64,000 nucleotides of DNA from Brevibacillus_F sp035644815 (GTDB taxonomy: Bacteria; Bacillota; Bacilli; Brevibacillales; Brevibacillaceae), in assembly GCA_035644815.1 (NCBI GenBank), contig DASQNU010000229.1, positions 4,465 through 68,464 of the forward strand, written 5' to 3'. Position 1 is the stretch's first letter; each line of letters begins with the position of its first letter. Position numbers and translations under genes: made by a program. The notes beneath the pieces are model-generated. The model ran no database searches and was not told where the DNA came from. It worked only from the letters and a program-made list of their open reading frames with translations. Shown piece after piece: positions 25,454 through 34,508 of the stretch.

Positions 25454-26362
25454 TCACTCAACCTTGTATTCAGCCTCATACAGTGTTTGAATATCCCTTA
25501 TCGTTGTCAATAGCGCGTCTTTGAGCTCCGGTGGGGAGAGGACAACAACGTTCGACCCGTAGCTAAGAAGTACGGAAAGCGCATAATCTATGGAATAAAA
25601 AACGGTCTCCACCTCAATATGACTCCCGCAATCCCTGCACTCTCCTCGGAAATGTTCGGATACTCGCTGCTTGGCTGCCGGGCCGAAACGTAAATGAGCA
25701 GATATACCCAAAGACGGGTTTTCCGGCAAGTCTCGAACCGGATTTTTCGGCTGAACGCTCTCTTCCAGCACTTGGAGACGTGACATCCTCGAGATTCGGA
25801 AGAAGCGGTTCGATTGTCGGGATAAACAGTACCCTTCTAGGTACCATGTACCACGCTCCCAATATAATCTGTAAGGTTCTATTCTTCTCTCCGAACGAAC
25901 ATTGGAAGCGCTTTGATAGGAGAACGAAATGATTTTCTTTTTCTCGATCGCACGATACACAGTTCGAACGGTCACTTTTTCTTCCGGATTCGTGCTAATA
26001 TCGATCAGGATGTCATCCGGATATCCGTCTTTGGATAACTTCGGGTGCAAGCTGCCGACCTTATGGGTAAGGGTGGTAAATTTCCCGCCGACCGCTGACT
26101 CGATGTTTTGGAGAAGCATGTAGATGGTCGTAAAATCTTGCACGGTGAAATGTTGTTTCGTCAAAAGGAAACCGTCCATCAGTTCAAATCCACCATTCGG
26201 ACCTTTGATTGATACGATCGGAATGCCCGCTTGATTGATCAGCTCCATCTCCCGGTATATCGTACGGGTAGAGACTTCGAACTGAGCGGCCAGTTCGGAG
26301 GCTCTTACTCGTTTCTTAGCCATGAGCTGCAACGTGATCGCAAGCAAACGGTCCAGTCTCAT
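25454..26362 (-). CDS. WYL-domain transcriptional regulator (YafY-like)
   Basis: 302 residues from ATG 26362 (GTG 26371 is an alternative). An N-terminal HTH_11 winged helix (LDRLLAITLQLMAKKRVRASELAAQFEVSTRTIYREMELINQAG) is followed by the WYL domain, with EKKKIISFSYQSASN and YRLYWERGTWYLEGYCLSRQSNRFFRISRM. WYL domains are thought to bind nucleotides or other ligands. The epoxide hydrolase gene lies just upstream on the same strand, 85 nt away, and may be its target. Confidence 0.88.
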   Translation of the reverse strand: MRLDRLLAITLQLMAKKRVRASELAAQFEVSTRTIYREMELINQAGIPIVSIKGPNGGFELMDGFLLTKQHFTVQDFTTIYMLLQNIESAVGGKFTTLTHKVGSLHPKLSKDGYPDDILIDISTNPEEKVTVRTVYRAIEKKKIISFSYQSASNVRSERRIEPYRLYWERGTWYLEGYCLSRQSNRFFRISRMSRLQVLEESVQPKNPVRDLPENPSLGISAHLRFGPAAKQRVSEHFRGECRDCGSHIEVETVFYSIDYALSVLLSYGSNVVVLSPPELKDALLTTIRDIQTLYEAEYKVE

Positions 26363-26447
26363 TCCTTCCACCCCCAGAATTCACAATCGGTCTGCCAATA
26401 GTGGATACTTTGTTTCGGCTCCGAGATAACAGGCAGTCTCCGCTTTT

Positions 26448-27617
26448 TTATATCAAATGACCAAAAAATAGTCGAATATCTTCGACGAAACGTTTCGGTT
26501 GCTCCATCGCGTAGAAATGCCCCCCTTCGTTGCATTCAGTCCAATGGACAATATAATGTTCTCTCTCAGCGAAACGCCGAATGGTCATATCATGGGACCG
26601 TGAAACCAATACGCCGGTGGGGGTGGTTCCGCGTTCTTTTGGCACCCAAGCCGCAGGGTCATGCAATGTTTCATAATAGATCTGGGCTGATGAACCTGAA
26701 GTTCCGGTGAACCAATATAAGCTTATGATTGTCAGCATGCGATCACGTTCGATAGACACCTCCGGCAGTGCATCCTCCAGGTTGGTCCACTTCTTGAAGA
26801 TTTCCGCAATCCACGCCAACTGTCCGACTGGAGAATCATGGAGACCGTATGCCAGCGTATGGGGGCTTTTGGATTGGATCTGCAGATAGCCGTCGTTGAA
26901 ACTTTCCATACGAGCTATGCGCTGCTGCTCCAGTTCTGAGAGTCGTTCCAGCTCGCCTTCTTCGCCGGAAGGAAAGGTAAGCAGTGCATTTACATGAATG
27001 CCGATGATTCGATCTGGTGCCAGCTTTCCCATCTCGGGAGCAATAAAAGCTCCAGTATCTCCCCCTTGCACGCCGAAGCGATCATACCCGAGACGATCCA
27101 TTAGTTGAAGGAAGGCGTGCGCAATTCGAGAAGGGGTCCAGCCTGGCTCCGTTAAAGGGGAGGAGTATCCAAATCCGGGTATAGAAGGGATAATCAGGTG
27201 AAAGGCAATTCTTTCTTCCTTACCGTTTGTACACAGGGAAGTCAGTAACTCGATGACGTCCAGAAACTCCACGAATGATCCTGGCCATCCGTGAATCAGC
27301 ATTAAAGGGATAGCATTCGGGTCTGAAGATGGAACGTGAAGAAAGTGAATGTTCTGTCCTTCAATCGTGGTGGTGTATTGCGGAATATCATTTAGACGGC
27401 TTTCGTGCTTGCGCCAGTCATAACGGTTCCGCCAATACTCCTTCAGTTCCAACAAATACGGGAGCGGCACACCGCGATCCCACTCAGTATGCGGTAATTC
27501 GGGAAGACGGCTTCGGTCTAGCCGTTCCATAAGGTCGACAAGTGCCGCCTCGGGGATGTTAATCTGGAATGGACGAATCTCCTCCGCTAATCGCTTATGC
27601 GAATCGTGAAATGTCAT
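26448..27617 (-). CDS. Epoxide hydrolase (EHN domain plus alpha/beta hydrolase)
   Basis: 389 residues; ATG at 27617 follows GAAAGGAG. The N-terminal EHN domain (EIRPFQINIPEAALVDLMERLDRSRLPELPH) precedes an alpha/beta hydrolase core with the oxyanion motif LMLIHGWPGSFVEF and nucleophile elbow VQGGDTGAFIAPEM (nucleophile Asp). The acid/base histidine is likely in ECNEGGHFYAMEQP near the end. Family members open epoxides through a covalent ester intermediate. Monocistronic or transcribed with the WYL regulator downstream. Confidence 0.88.
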   Translation of the reverse strand: MTFHDSHKRLAEEIRPFQINIPEAALVDLMERLDRSRLPELPHTEWDRGVPLPYLLELKEYWRNRYDWRKHESRLNDIPQYTTTIEGQNIHFLHVPSSDPNAIPLMLIHGWPGSFVEFLDVIELLTSLCTNGKEERIAFHLIIPSIPGFGYSSPLTEPGWTPSRIAHAFLQLMDRLGYDRFGVQGGDTGAFIAPEMGKLAPDRIIGIHVNALLTFPSGEEGELERLSELEQQRIARMESFNDGYLQIQSKSPHTLAYGLHDSPVGQLAWIAEIFKKWTNLEDALPEVSIERDRMLTIISLYWFTGTSGSSAQIYYETLHDPAAWVPKERGTTPTGVLVSRSHDMTIRRFAEREHYIVHWTECNEGGHFYAMEQPKRFVEDIRLFFGHLI

Positions 27618-27750
27618 GGTAAGTCTCCTTTCAAAATGGGTTTGGCTCAAGAATAGCATGGTAATTATGACATCTTAGCTGTCATAATTAGAAATTGCTT
27701 TCTTCAGTAAACGCGCAAACATTTCTGTAATGGATATCGGGATTGATAGG

Positions 27751-29127
27751 TTATCCCCCTAGACTCGCCCGGCGCCGCCAACTCATGACTACCAATGACA
27801 ATGCAACTACCGCGAGAATAATCCCAAGCGATCGAAATCCCCCGAAGCTGAACGAATCTCCCATTACGATGCCTATCAACAATGAAGAGAGAATGGCTCC
27901 CAGGTTTCTTGATGTATTAAATAATCCAGATGCTACACCGATTATTTCTTTTGGTGAACTTTTGAACAAGGCAGCTTGCATACCGACACTGTTCAACCCG
28001 TTGCTAATACCGAAAGCTGCTAACGCCAAACACACACTGATAACCGGTGAAGTTTGATTCAAAGTCACGATCCACACTGAACCGAATGTCATCAGCATAC
28101 CGGACACGAGCAATGCTGGTCGAGGTCCTGATTTATCGATCCATCTTCCTGCCATTGGAGAAGCAACGAGCGAGCACAAGCCTAAGGTTAGCATGAGAAT
28201 CCCTGTATGGAACTCGCTGATATGACGTACCGTTTGCAAGTAGGACGGAAGCCCGAAGAAGAGAGCGTAAAAAAGTACGTTAACGACCATGAATTCAACA
28301 TTGATCCAAGTTATCGCAGGATATTTGGCAAATGTGCGCAAAGGAATAAAGGGTGCTGTCGATTTTAATTCATGCCGTACGAAAGCCCCCAGTGCAATGA
28401 GGCCTAAAAGAACGACAATGATATTAATGAGTGTGATATGCCCAGATGATTTTGCTGACAGTAATGCAACTAGGAGTGCAATCAGACCCACTGAGAAGAG
28501 TAGGATCCCTGACGCATCAATCATATCCAACCATTTGCGAAAGGACATGTTGTGTACGACGGATGTTGGCGTTTCGTCCTTAGGAATCGTCCGCCAAGCG
28601 AATAGAAAGCTCGCCACCACGAACGGAATATTGACGAAAAAGATAGCGGGCCAATCCCACCAGTGAATCAGAACCCCGCCAATAAAGGGTCCAATGGCTG
28701 CCGCTCCGGATTGGAAGATGGACAAAACGGACAGCGCAGTCGCTTGTTTCTCCGTAATATGAATTCGCACAATGGCCATTCCAACAGCCAACATCATGCT
28801 TGTTCCGATGGATTGCACAATGCGGAACACGATAAGCCACCCAAAGTTTGGTGATAGTGGAGCTAATAATGATGCGACACAGGCTACAACAAGTCCTGTA
28901 AGAAATATCTTCCTGCGACCGAATAAATCGCTTGCCATTCCCATGACAGGTTGAGCAATCGCACTCGCAATGTAAAAGGAAAAAATAATCCAGGAAACAA
29001 CTGTAAAGTCCAATAGGAACACTTCTTGCAATCTGGGAATTACAACAGCAACCATTGAAGAATTTAATGGGTTCAATAGTATCCCAAGTCCTACGGAAAT
29101 CATTAACCATTTGCTGCGAGCATCCAT
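27751..29127 (-). CDS. 14-TM MFS multidrug transporter (DHA2 type)
   Basis: 458 residues; ATG 29127 follows GGAGGGAAC, better than the far upstream ATG. Fourteen hydrophobic segments, VPRLQEVF-type start to helix 1, loop-2 motif GMASDLFGRRKIFLTG, and helix-5 proline/glycine-rich antiporter motif AAIGPFIGGVLIHWWDWPAIFFVNIP typical of drug:H+ antiporters of the DHA2 group. It is divergent from a LysR gene 113 nt away, which most likely controls it. Confidence 0.9.
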   Translation of the reverse strand: MDARSKWLMISVGLGILLNPLNSSMVAVVIPRLQEVFLLDFTVVSWIIFSFYIASAIAQPVMGMASDLFGRRKIFLTGLVVACVASLLAPLSPNFGWLIVFRIVQSIGTSMMLAVGMAIVRIHITEKQATALSVLSIFQSGAAAIGPFIGGVLIHWWDWPAIFFVNIPFVVASFLFAWRTIPKDETPTSVVHNMSFRKWLDMIDASGILLFSVGLIALLVALLSAKSSGHITLINIIVVLLGLIALGAFVRHELKSTAPFIPLRTFAKYPAITWINVEFMVVNVLFYALFFGLPSYLQTVRHISEFHTGILMLTLGLCSLVASPMAGRWIDKSGPRPALLVSGMLMTFGSVWIVTLNQTSPVISVCLALAAFGISNGLNSVGMQAALFKSSPKEIIGVASGLFNTSRNLGAILSSLLIGIVMGDSFSFGGFRSLGIILAVVALSLVVMSWRRRASLGG

Positions 29128-29240
29128 TTTTGAGTTCCCTCCAAGTATTTTGATGATATCGTACTTGAAATCTGACATTTACTCTAACGCATCTTATGCT
29201 ATGATTTCATTGACTCGAGGGAATGGATGGAGGGTGTGAA

Positions 29241-30134
29241 ATGGAACTTCTTCAATTGCAATATTTTCTCGCTGTAGCTCGATTGGAGCATATGACCGAG
29301 GCTGCACGAAATCTGCACGTGACGCAATCATCGCTAAGCAAAACGATTCAACGCCTGGAGGAGGATCTAGGGGTCCCTCTATTCGATCGAACAGGGAGGA
29401 ATCTGCGATTGAATGAGTTCGGGCGCAGATTCCTTCGCCGTGCGGAAAGAGCTTTGTTTGAATTGGATCAAGGGAAGCAGGAGATTAGTGATTTGCTCAG
29501 CCCGGAACACGGTACAATCGAATTGGCGGTGACCAACGCAAGTACGTTGCCAAATATCCTTCGAGCATTTCGAAAAAAGCATCCCCATATCCAATTTCAT
29601 GTGCAAATGCTGACCACGCAGGAAATGGTTACGCTTCTTCATCGAGGAGAGGTCGATTTCTGCTTGTCCTCACCCCCGCTACAAGGGGATGACATTGAAT
29701 GTCAAATTGTGTTCAACGACCCCATTCTTGTAGCTGTTCCAAACGGGCATCGGCTTGCAGATCGAAGCAGCGTATCTTTGACAGAACTTAAGGATGAATG
29801 GTTTGTCGGTGTAAAGAGAGGCTACTATACACGTGATTTAGTAGACTCCGTGTGCAAATCGGCTGGATTTGCACCGAAATATGTGTATGAGGGTAATGAG
29901 CCTGCCAGGCTAAGCGCTCTTGTGGAAGCAGGCATTGGCATTGCGTTCATACCAAGCACGGCAATGAATTCACGTGAACATATCCAATATCTTCAAGTAG
30001 AGGAACACGAACTGGTGCGAGAAATTGCTTTATTACGGCACAGAAGTCGGTACATTTCGTGGGCTGCTATGGAATTCCGTGAGGTAGTTGTAGAATATTT
30101 TGGGTCGCTTTCCAAACAGGCAAAAAACGATTAA
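29241..30134 (+). CDS. LysR-family transcriptional regulator
   Basis: 297 residues; ATG 29241 follows GGAGGGTGTGAA. Winged helix MELLQLQYFLAVARLEHMTEAARNLHVTQSSLSKTIQRLEEDLGVPLFDR, effector domain with DFCLSSPPLQGDDIECQIVFNDPILVAVP and LVEAGIGIAFIPSTA. It faces away from the DHA2 drug pump and is a natural candidate for its ligand-responsive regulator. Confidence 0.9.
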   Translation: MELLQLQYFLAVARLEHMTEAARNLHVTQSSLSKTIQRLEEDLGVPLFDRTGRNLRLNEFGRRFLRRAERALFELDQGKQEISDLLSPEHGTIELAVTNASTLPNILRAFRKKHPHIQFHVQMLTTQEMVTLLHRGEVDFCLSSPPLQGDDIECQIVFNDPILVAVPNGHRLADRSSVSLTELKDEWFVGVKRGYYTRDLVDSVCKSAGFAPKYVYEGNEPARLSALVEAGIGIAFIPSTAMNSREHIQYLQVEEHELVREIALLRHRSRYISWAAMEFREVVVEYFGSLSKQAKND

Positions 30135-30333
30135 AGGAATTCAACAATAAGAAGTGTGAAGAAGGAAGTTCATATAAATGAGAGTTTTTATTATTGATTA
30201 CGTTTTCTCCACGCCATTGGCCAACTGAACGGCAAATTGCGCAACACCTCCTGGAGCCGCATGAATAACTTCTTTTTGAGACTTTATTCAAATCGCACCG
30301 TATAAAATGGGAGTAAATGGGGAGGTGGAAGGC

Positions 30334-31305
30334 ATGAGAGCGATCGTATATGAGCGTTATGGGCCGCCCAATGTGCTGCAAATGCGTGAAGTCGCCAAGC
30401 CAGTACCGAAAGACGACGAGATTATGATTAAGGTCTATGCAACAACCGTCGCCGCGGGGGATTATCGCTTACGAAAGGCAGATCCTTTCCTGGCAAGACT
30501 ATTCAACGGTCTATGGAGACCGAAGCGAATCAAGATTCTCGGATTCGAACTGGCGGGCGTAGTTGAATCTACGGGGAGCGGCGTCACCCGGTTCAAGCCA
30601 GGGGATGCCGTCTATGCCGCCTGCGGACTCAGCTTTGGTGCGTATGCTGAATACAAATGCCTTCCTGAGAATGGCGGTGTCGCGCACAAACCAGCGAATA
30701 TGACCTTCGAAGAGGCGGCCGCGGTTCCGGTCGGCGCCTATACTGCCTTACAGTTTCTCCGCAAGGGCAACATCCAACACGGCAGTCGTGTGCTCGTATA
30801 CGGAGCCTCCGGAAGCGTGGGGACATATGCGGTGCAGCTTTCCAAGCATTTTGGTGCGGATGTAACGGGAGTGTGCAGCACGTCTAATGTGGAGTTGGTC
30901 AGATCGCTGGGAGCCGACCGAGTCATTGATTATACGAAAGAAAAGTTCCCGGATGACGGTCCGGCGTACGATATTATTTTCGATACGGTCGGGAAGAGTC
31001 CATTCAAGACTTGTGTCAAGCGGCTGACACCGAACGGTTTCTACCTGCGAGCGGTACATATGGACCCTCTTCCGCTTGTTCAGGGGCTATGGGTCAACTT
31101 AACGAGTGGCAAAAAGGTAATCGGTGGAACAGCGAAGGAAAACGCGGAAGATTTGACTTATCTGAAGGAACTGATCGAGGCAGGTAAGCTGCGATCGGTT
31201 ATCGATCGACGTTATCCGCTGGAGCAAGCGCCGGAGGCACACAGTTATGTGGAGCAAGGCCATAAAAAAGGCAACGTGGTTTTAACTGTTTGGCAAGGTT
31301 CTTAA
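30334..31305 (+). CDS. NAD(P)-dependent medium-chain dehydrogenase/quinone oxidoreductase
   Basis: 323 residues; ATG 30334 follows GGGGAGGTGGAAGG. GroES-like N-terminal domain (MRAIVYERYGPPNVLQMREVAKPVPKDDEIMIKV) and a Rossmann domain with VLVYGASGSVGTYAVQLSKHFGADVTGVCS. The GASGSVG cofactor loop and the lack of the zinc-ligand GHE motif put it with the zinc-independent quinone-oxidoreductase branch of MDR enzymes. The substrate is probably an activated carbonyl or quinone. Monocistronic, behind the LysR gene and in the same direction. Confidence 0.87.
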   Translation: MRAIVYERYGPPNVLQMREVAKPVPKDDEIMIKVYATTVAAGDYRLRKADPFLARLFNGLWRPKRIKILGFELAGVVESTGSGVTRFKPGDAVYAACGLSFGAYAEYKCLPENGGVAHKPANMTFEEAAAVPVGAYTALQFLRKGNIQHGSRVLVYGASGSVGTYAVQLSKHFGADVTGVCSTSNVELVRSLGADRVIDYTKEKFPDDGPAYDIIFDTVGKSPFKTCVKRLTPNGFYLRAVHMDPLPLVQGLWVNLTSGKKVIGGTAKENAEDLTYLKELIEAGKLRSVIDRRYPLEQAPEAHSYVEQGHKKGNVVLTVWQGS

Positions 31306-31686
31306 AGAAAAAGCGTTCTTACATCTAGCAGGTTATATTTCTAAACAAGCTGCCATTATTTTGAAATGGCTAGAGAATGTGAAGGCGCCTGTAATAAAGG
31401 AATATAACATAAAACATTGATCTTGTTGCAAAAGTGAATAAACTCCACTGTCATGAATAGAGGTATGTACAATAAAAACGTAACGTTACTTATTTAATTG
31501 TGGAGATGATGAAGACGTGATTTATGGTGAAAGACAGGTAGACAGACAAGGAACGGTATTCTCCAATCCACTCGCTGACTGCGAAAATGAAAATGTAAGA
31601 ACATTCGGAAGCGTTTTCATTTTAGGCACAATCTGTGCGTAAAGATAAGGTATGTACAACATCAAACCTGGAAATGGGGAGTATGT
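31306..31686. other. Leader region of the dha operon
   Basis: Contains the palindrome GTAACGTTAC (31480-31489), an interrupted palindrome GCACA-ATC-TGTGC (31626-31638) and a long AT-rich stem AAAATGAAAA / TTTTCATTTT (about 31584-31624) just before the dhaK ribosome site. A 41-codon frame from GTG 31517 to 31642 follows a GGAG site; I cannot tell whether it is translated. The elements are candidates for control of the dha genes. Confidence 0.4.
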
Positions 31687-32715
31687 TTGAAAAAACTGGT
31701 GAATCATCCGGAAGCAGTCGTAAAGGAAATGCTGGAAGGTATGGTGCTGGCGCATCCACACATTGTCAAACAAGTGGAAGGAACTACGGTACTTGTCCGA
31801 GCACATGCTCCGAAAGAGGGAAAAGTAGGATTGGTCAGCGGCGGAGGAAGTGGTCACGAACCCTCTCATGCTGGCTTTGTAGGAACGGGGATGCTGGATG
31901 GTGCTGTGGCTGGCGAAGTATTTACCTCGCCTACACCCGATCAAGTATTGGAAGCCATCAAAGCGGTCAATGGCGGAAAAGGCGTCCTGTTGATCATCAA
32001 AAACTATTCCGGTGATCTGATGAACTTCGAGATGGCGGGAGAGTTGGCGGAAGCGGAAGGAATTCCCGTCCGTAAAGTGATCGTCAACGATGATGTAGCC
32101 GTAGAAGACAGCCTCTATACGACAGGACGCCGAGGAATTGCAGGAACGATTTTTGTTCACAAGATCGCTGGTGCGTTGGCCGAAAGAGGAGCTTCCCTCG
32201 AAGAAGTCGAGCGGGTAGCAAACAAAGTGATTCAGCGGGTTAGAAGCATGGGGATGGCCCTAACGCCTTGTACCATTCCCGCAGCTGGTACACCTGGATT
32301 CTCCATCGGTGAAAACGAAATGGAGATCGGCATGGGCATTCACGGGGAACCAGGAATTGAGCGCATTGCGATAGCACCCGCAGATGACGTTGCAACAACG
32401 CTGGTAAACCATGTACTGGAGGATATGAAGATTACATCAGGGGATCGCGTCGCAGTCCTGATTAACGGATTGGGAGGGACTCCACTGATGGAGCTGTATA
32501 TTGTGAATCGGAAAGTAGCAGCCATCCTTCAGGATAAAGGCATCCAAGTTCATGATACAAATGTAGGCGAGTATATGACATCGCTGGAAATGGCAGGTTG
32601 TTCTGTAACTTTGTTAAAACTGGATGAAGAACTGACTGAACTATTGGATGCACCCGCACAAACCATCGTGTGGAAAAAGGAGGGGAGGAATCCGAGTGAG
32701 GATACACGTGGATGA
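31687..32715 (+). CDS. dhaK: Dihydroxyacetone kinase subunit DhaK (PTS-dependent)
   Basis: 342 residues from TTG after GGGGAG. It binds dihydroxyacetone covalently: LVSGGGSGHEPSHAGFVG (about residues 50-67) lines the substrate site and His219 in GMGIHGEPGIERI is the residue that forms the hemiaminal bond. GVLLIIKNYSGDLMNFEMA and VNDDVAVEDSLYTTGRRGIAG are other family hallmarks. With DhaL it converts dihydroxyacetone to dihydroxyacetone phosphate using phosphate passed from PEP through the PTS. The C-terminus overlaps dhaL by 20 nt. Confidence 0.96.
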   Translation: MKKLVNHPEAVVKEMLEGMVLAHPHIVKQVEGTTVLVRAHAPKEGKVGLVSGGGSGHEPSHAGFVGTGMLDGAVAGEVFTSPTPDQVLEAIKAVNGGKGVLLIIKNYSGDLMNFEMAGELAEAEGIPVRKVIVNDDVAVEDSLYTTGRRGIAGTIFVHKIAGALAERGASLEEVERVANKVIQRVRSMGMALTPCTIPAAGTPGFSIGENEMEIGMGIHGEPGIERIAIAPADDVATTLVNHVLEDMKITSGDRVAVLINGLGGTPLMELYIVNRKVAAILQDKGIQVHDTNVGEYMTSLEMAGCSVTLLKLDEELTELLDAPAQTIVWKKEGRNPSEDTRG

Positions 32716-33328
32716 TGTGAAACAGTGGCTTTTACACGCAAACACACGCATTCAAGAGGAAAAAGCGTACCTGACCGCATTGGATCAGGCAATTGGCGAT
32801 GGAGATCACGGTATCAACATGGCCCGTGGCTTTCAGGAAGTAGCGATCAAAATGGAGCAAAAAACCTATTCAGATATCGGCTCTCTTCTCCAAGATGTCG
32901 GAATGTTGCTTCTATCGAAGGTTGGGGGGGCATCCGGACCTCTTTTGGGTACAGCTTTTATGAAAGCAGCCATGGTATGTAAAGGGAAAACGGAAGCGAC
33001 CACGACCGATTTAGGTGCGGCTTTGCAAGAGGCGGTCAACGGTCTCAAACTACGAGGAAAAGCGGAAGTCGGAAACAAGACGATGCTCGATGTGTGGGAA
33101 CCGGTTGCGCGATACGTCCAGGAGCATGCAGAGCAACTTTCCTGGATTGCACTGAATGACTTCGCCAGACTTAGTATGGAAAAGACGAAAGAGATGGAAG
33201 CAAAAAAAGGCAGAGCTGCATATCTGGGACCACGATCGGTTGGACATTTGGATCCGGGATCGGTTTCCACCTACTATTTGATGGATGCCCTCTGCACAAC
33301 TATGAATAAAAGCGAGGAACAACAATGA
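32696..33328 (+). CDS. dhaL: Dihydroxyacetone kinase ADP-binding subunit DhaL
   Basis: 210 residues, the family length, from GTG 32696 after AGGGGAGGAA. The Mg-ADP site is TALDQAIGDGDHGINMARGF, with the Asp cluster that chelates two magnesium ions; GGASGPLLGTAFMKAA and RAAYLGPRSVGHLDPGS are the other conserved stretches. ADP stays bound and is rephosphorylated by DhaM. The gene overlaps dhaK (20 nt) and dhaM (4 nt), so the subunits are translationally coupled. Confidence 0.95.
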   Translation: MRIHVDDVKQWLLHANTRIQEEKAYLTALDQAIGDGDHGINMARGFQEVAIKMEQKTYSDIGSLLQDVGMLLLSKVGGASGPLLGTAFMKAAMVCKGKTEATTTDLGAALQEAVNGLKLRGKAEVGNKTMLDVWEPVARYVQEHAEQLSWIALNDFARLSMEKTKEMEAKKGRAAYLGPRSVGHLDPGSVSTYYLMDALCTTMNKSEEQQ

Positions 33329-33714
33329 GCTATGTCGGAATCGTCTTGGTCTCTCATAGTAAAGAGCTGGTTAACGGCTTGCATGCTTTACTCAAGCAGG
33401 TGCAGCCCCATGTTCCCATTGCCGTAGCCGGAGGAACGGATGATGATGAGATCGGTACCAGCGCACAAAAAATTCGGGAAGCGATCGAATCGGTGTATTC
33501 CGATGCTGGTGTTGTCGTCTTCTTTGATCTTGGTAGCGCACTAATGAATACAGAGCTCGCGATTGAATGGATGGAAGGCATGAACAAGATCAGAATTGCA
33601 GACTCCCCATTGGTGGAAGGCTCTTATGCAGCTATCGTAGAATCCGGCTGCGGAAGTACACTCGATGAAGTGGTAAAAACAGCGGAGGATGCCAAGAAGA
33701 TTGAAAAACGGTAA
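33325..33714 (+). CDS. dhaM: DhaM, EIIA-like phosphotransfer subunit
   Basis: 129 residues. A mannose-type EIIA domain only: MSYVGIVLVSHSKELVNGL holds the phosphorylated His11, and VVVFFDLGSALMNTELAIEWM is the conserved DLGSALMN helix. Enterobacterial DhaM carries fused HPr and enzyme I-like domains; here the protein ends after EIIA and an HPr-like gene follows separately, as in other Bacillota. It passes phosphate from HPr to DhaL-ADP. Confidence 0.93.
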   Translation: MSYVGIVLVSHSKELVNGLHALLKQVQPHVPIAVAGGTDDDEIGTSAQKIREAIESVYSDAGVVVFFDLGSALMNTELAIEWMEGMNKIRIADSPLVEGSYAAIVESGCGSTLDEVVKTAEDAKKIEKR

Positions 33715-33729
33715 TGGGAGCGCCTACTT

Positions 33730-33993
33730 ATGCGTATCGAAAAGGAAATAATCATACATCGTGCAGATGGCTTGCATGCAAGGCCAGCTGGCGAAATAGC
33801 TAAAGCGATGAGGGCATTTCAGAGCAGTGTAGAGATAGAATATGGTGAAAAAACGATTAATGCAAAAAGTATCGTCAGTCTGATGACACTGGTCGCCAAG
33901 CAAGGAGCACTGTTGCGGGTGATCATTGATGGGAGGGACGCACAAGAAGCTTTGGAATCACTCGAGCTCATGTTGAGGGACTCCGATCTATAA
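33730..33993 (+). CDS. HPr-family phosphocarrier protein of the dha operon
   Basis: 87 residues. MRIEKEIIIHRADGLHARPAGEIAKA carries the phosphorylatable His16 in the LHARPA motif. Ser47 in AKSIVSLMTL is at the place of the HPr kinase site Ser46, though the following residues differ from the canonical SIMGVMSL. Only 15 nt from dhaM and closed by a strong terminator, so it likely serves this operon. Whether it can replace the general HPr is unknown. Confidence 0.88.
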   Translation: MRIEKEIIIHRADGLHARPAGEIAKAMRAFQSSVEIEYGEKTINAKSIVSLMTLVAKQGALLRVIIDGRDAQEALESLELMLRDSDL

Positions 33994-34015
33994 TCCGACT
34001 CTGTCATTCGGCTTC

Positions 34016-34070
34016 AGACAAAAAAACAGTACCGATCGTAATGGAACGTATCGTGTACTGTTTTTTGTCT
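34016..34070 (+). terminator. Terminator of the dha operon
   Basis: A long stem from AGACAAAAAAACAGTAC to GTACTGTTTTTTGTCT with an inner GAT/ATC pair; the T tract lies within the right arm. Confidence 0.85.
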
Positions 34071-34094
34071 GTTTACGTTGATAAGCATATGAGG

Positions 34095-34439
34095 TTATGG
34101 AGCAAAACCGTAAAAAAGCAGAATGAATATCAATTTAAGAACGATTGCTACCGCAGATGCAAGCAAAATATATATGATGTACAGAAGAATTTTCAGCCAC
34201 AACGTAAGATGACTTAGTCTGGTGAAACGGATCAATATGTATACACCAGCTACAAGCGCCGGTAAGAGATAAAAATAGGAGAATAAGTTTACCCATGAAA
34301 TTAACTTCTCAAATGCTTCGGGCGGTACAGGCCCCTGCATCATATTGTAGGTTTCAATAATGCAATATCTGCCTCCCAAAAAGACTATTGAAAGAATCAC
34401 ATAGTATATGATAAATGCTTTAGCTTTTTTCATATTCAT
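34095..34439 (-). CDS. Hypothetical small membrane protein
   Basis: 114 residues, ATG after GGAGAGTGA. Three to four hydrophobic helices (AFIIYYVILSIVFLGG, LFSYFYLLPALVAGVYIL, LWLKILLYIIYILLASAVAIV). No motif recognised. It lies 69 nt downstream of the CPBP protease gene on the same strand and could be co-transcribed. Confidence 0.65.
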   Translation of the reverse strand: MNMKKAKAFIIYYVILSIVFLGGRYCIIETYNMMQGPVPPEAFEKLISWVNLFSYFYLLPALVAGVYILIRFTRLSHLTLWLKILLYIIYILLASAVAIVLKLIFILLFYGFAP

Positions 34440-34508
34440 TCACTCTCCAAGATTCGTAACAATTTATCTAAATGGAAGCCAAACATAAAGAGAAGAAAAA
34501 GTACCAAT

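Noticed and set aside
31522..32160. 212-codon minus-strand frame inside dhaK
   Set aside because: Antisense shadow of a certain gene with compositionally odd translation; no promoter or ribosome site.
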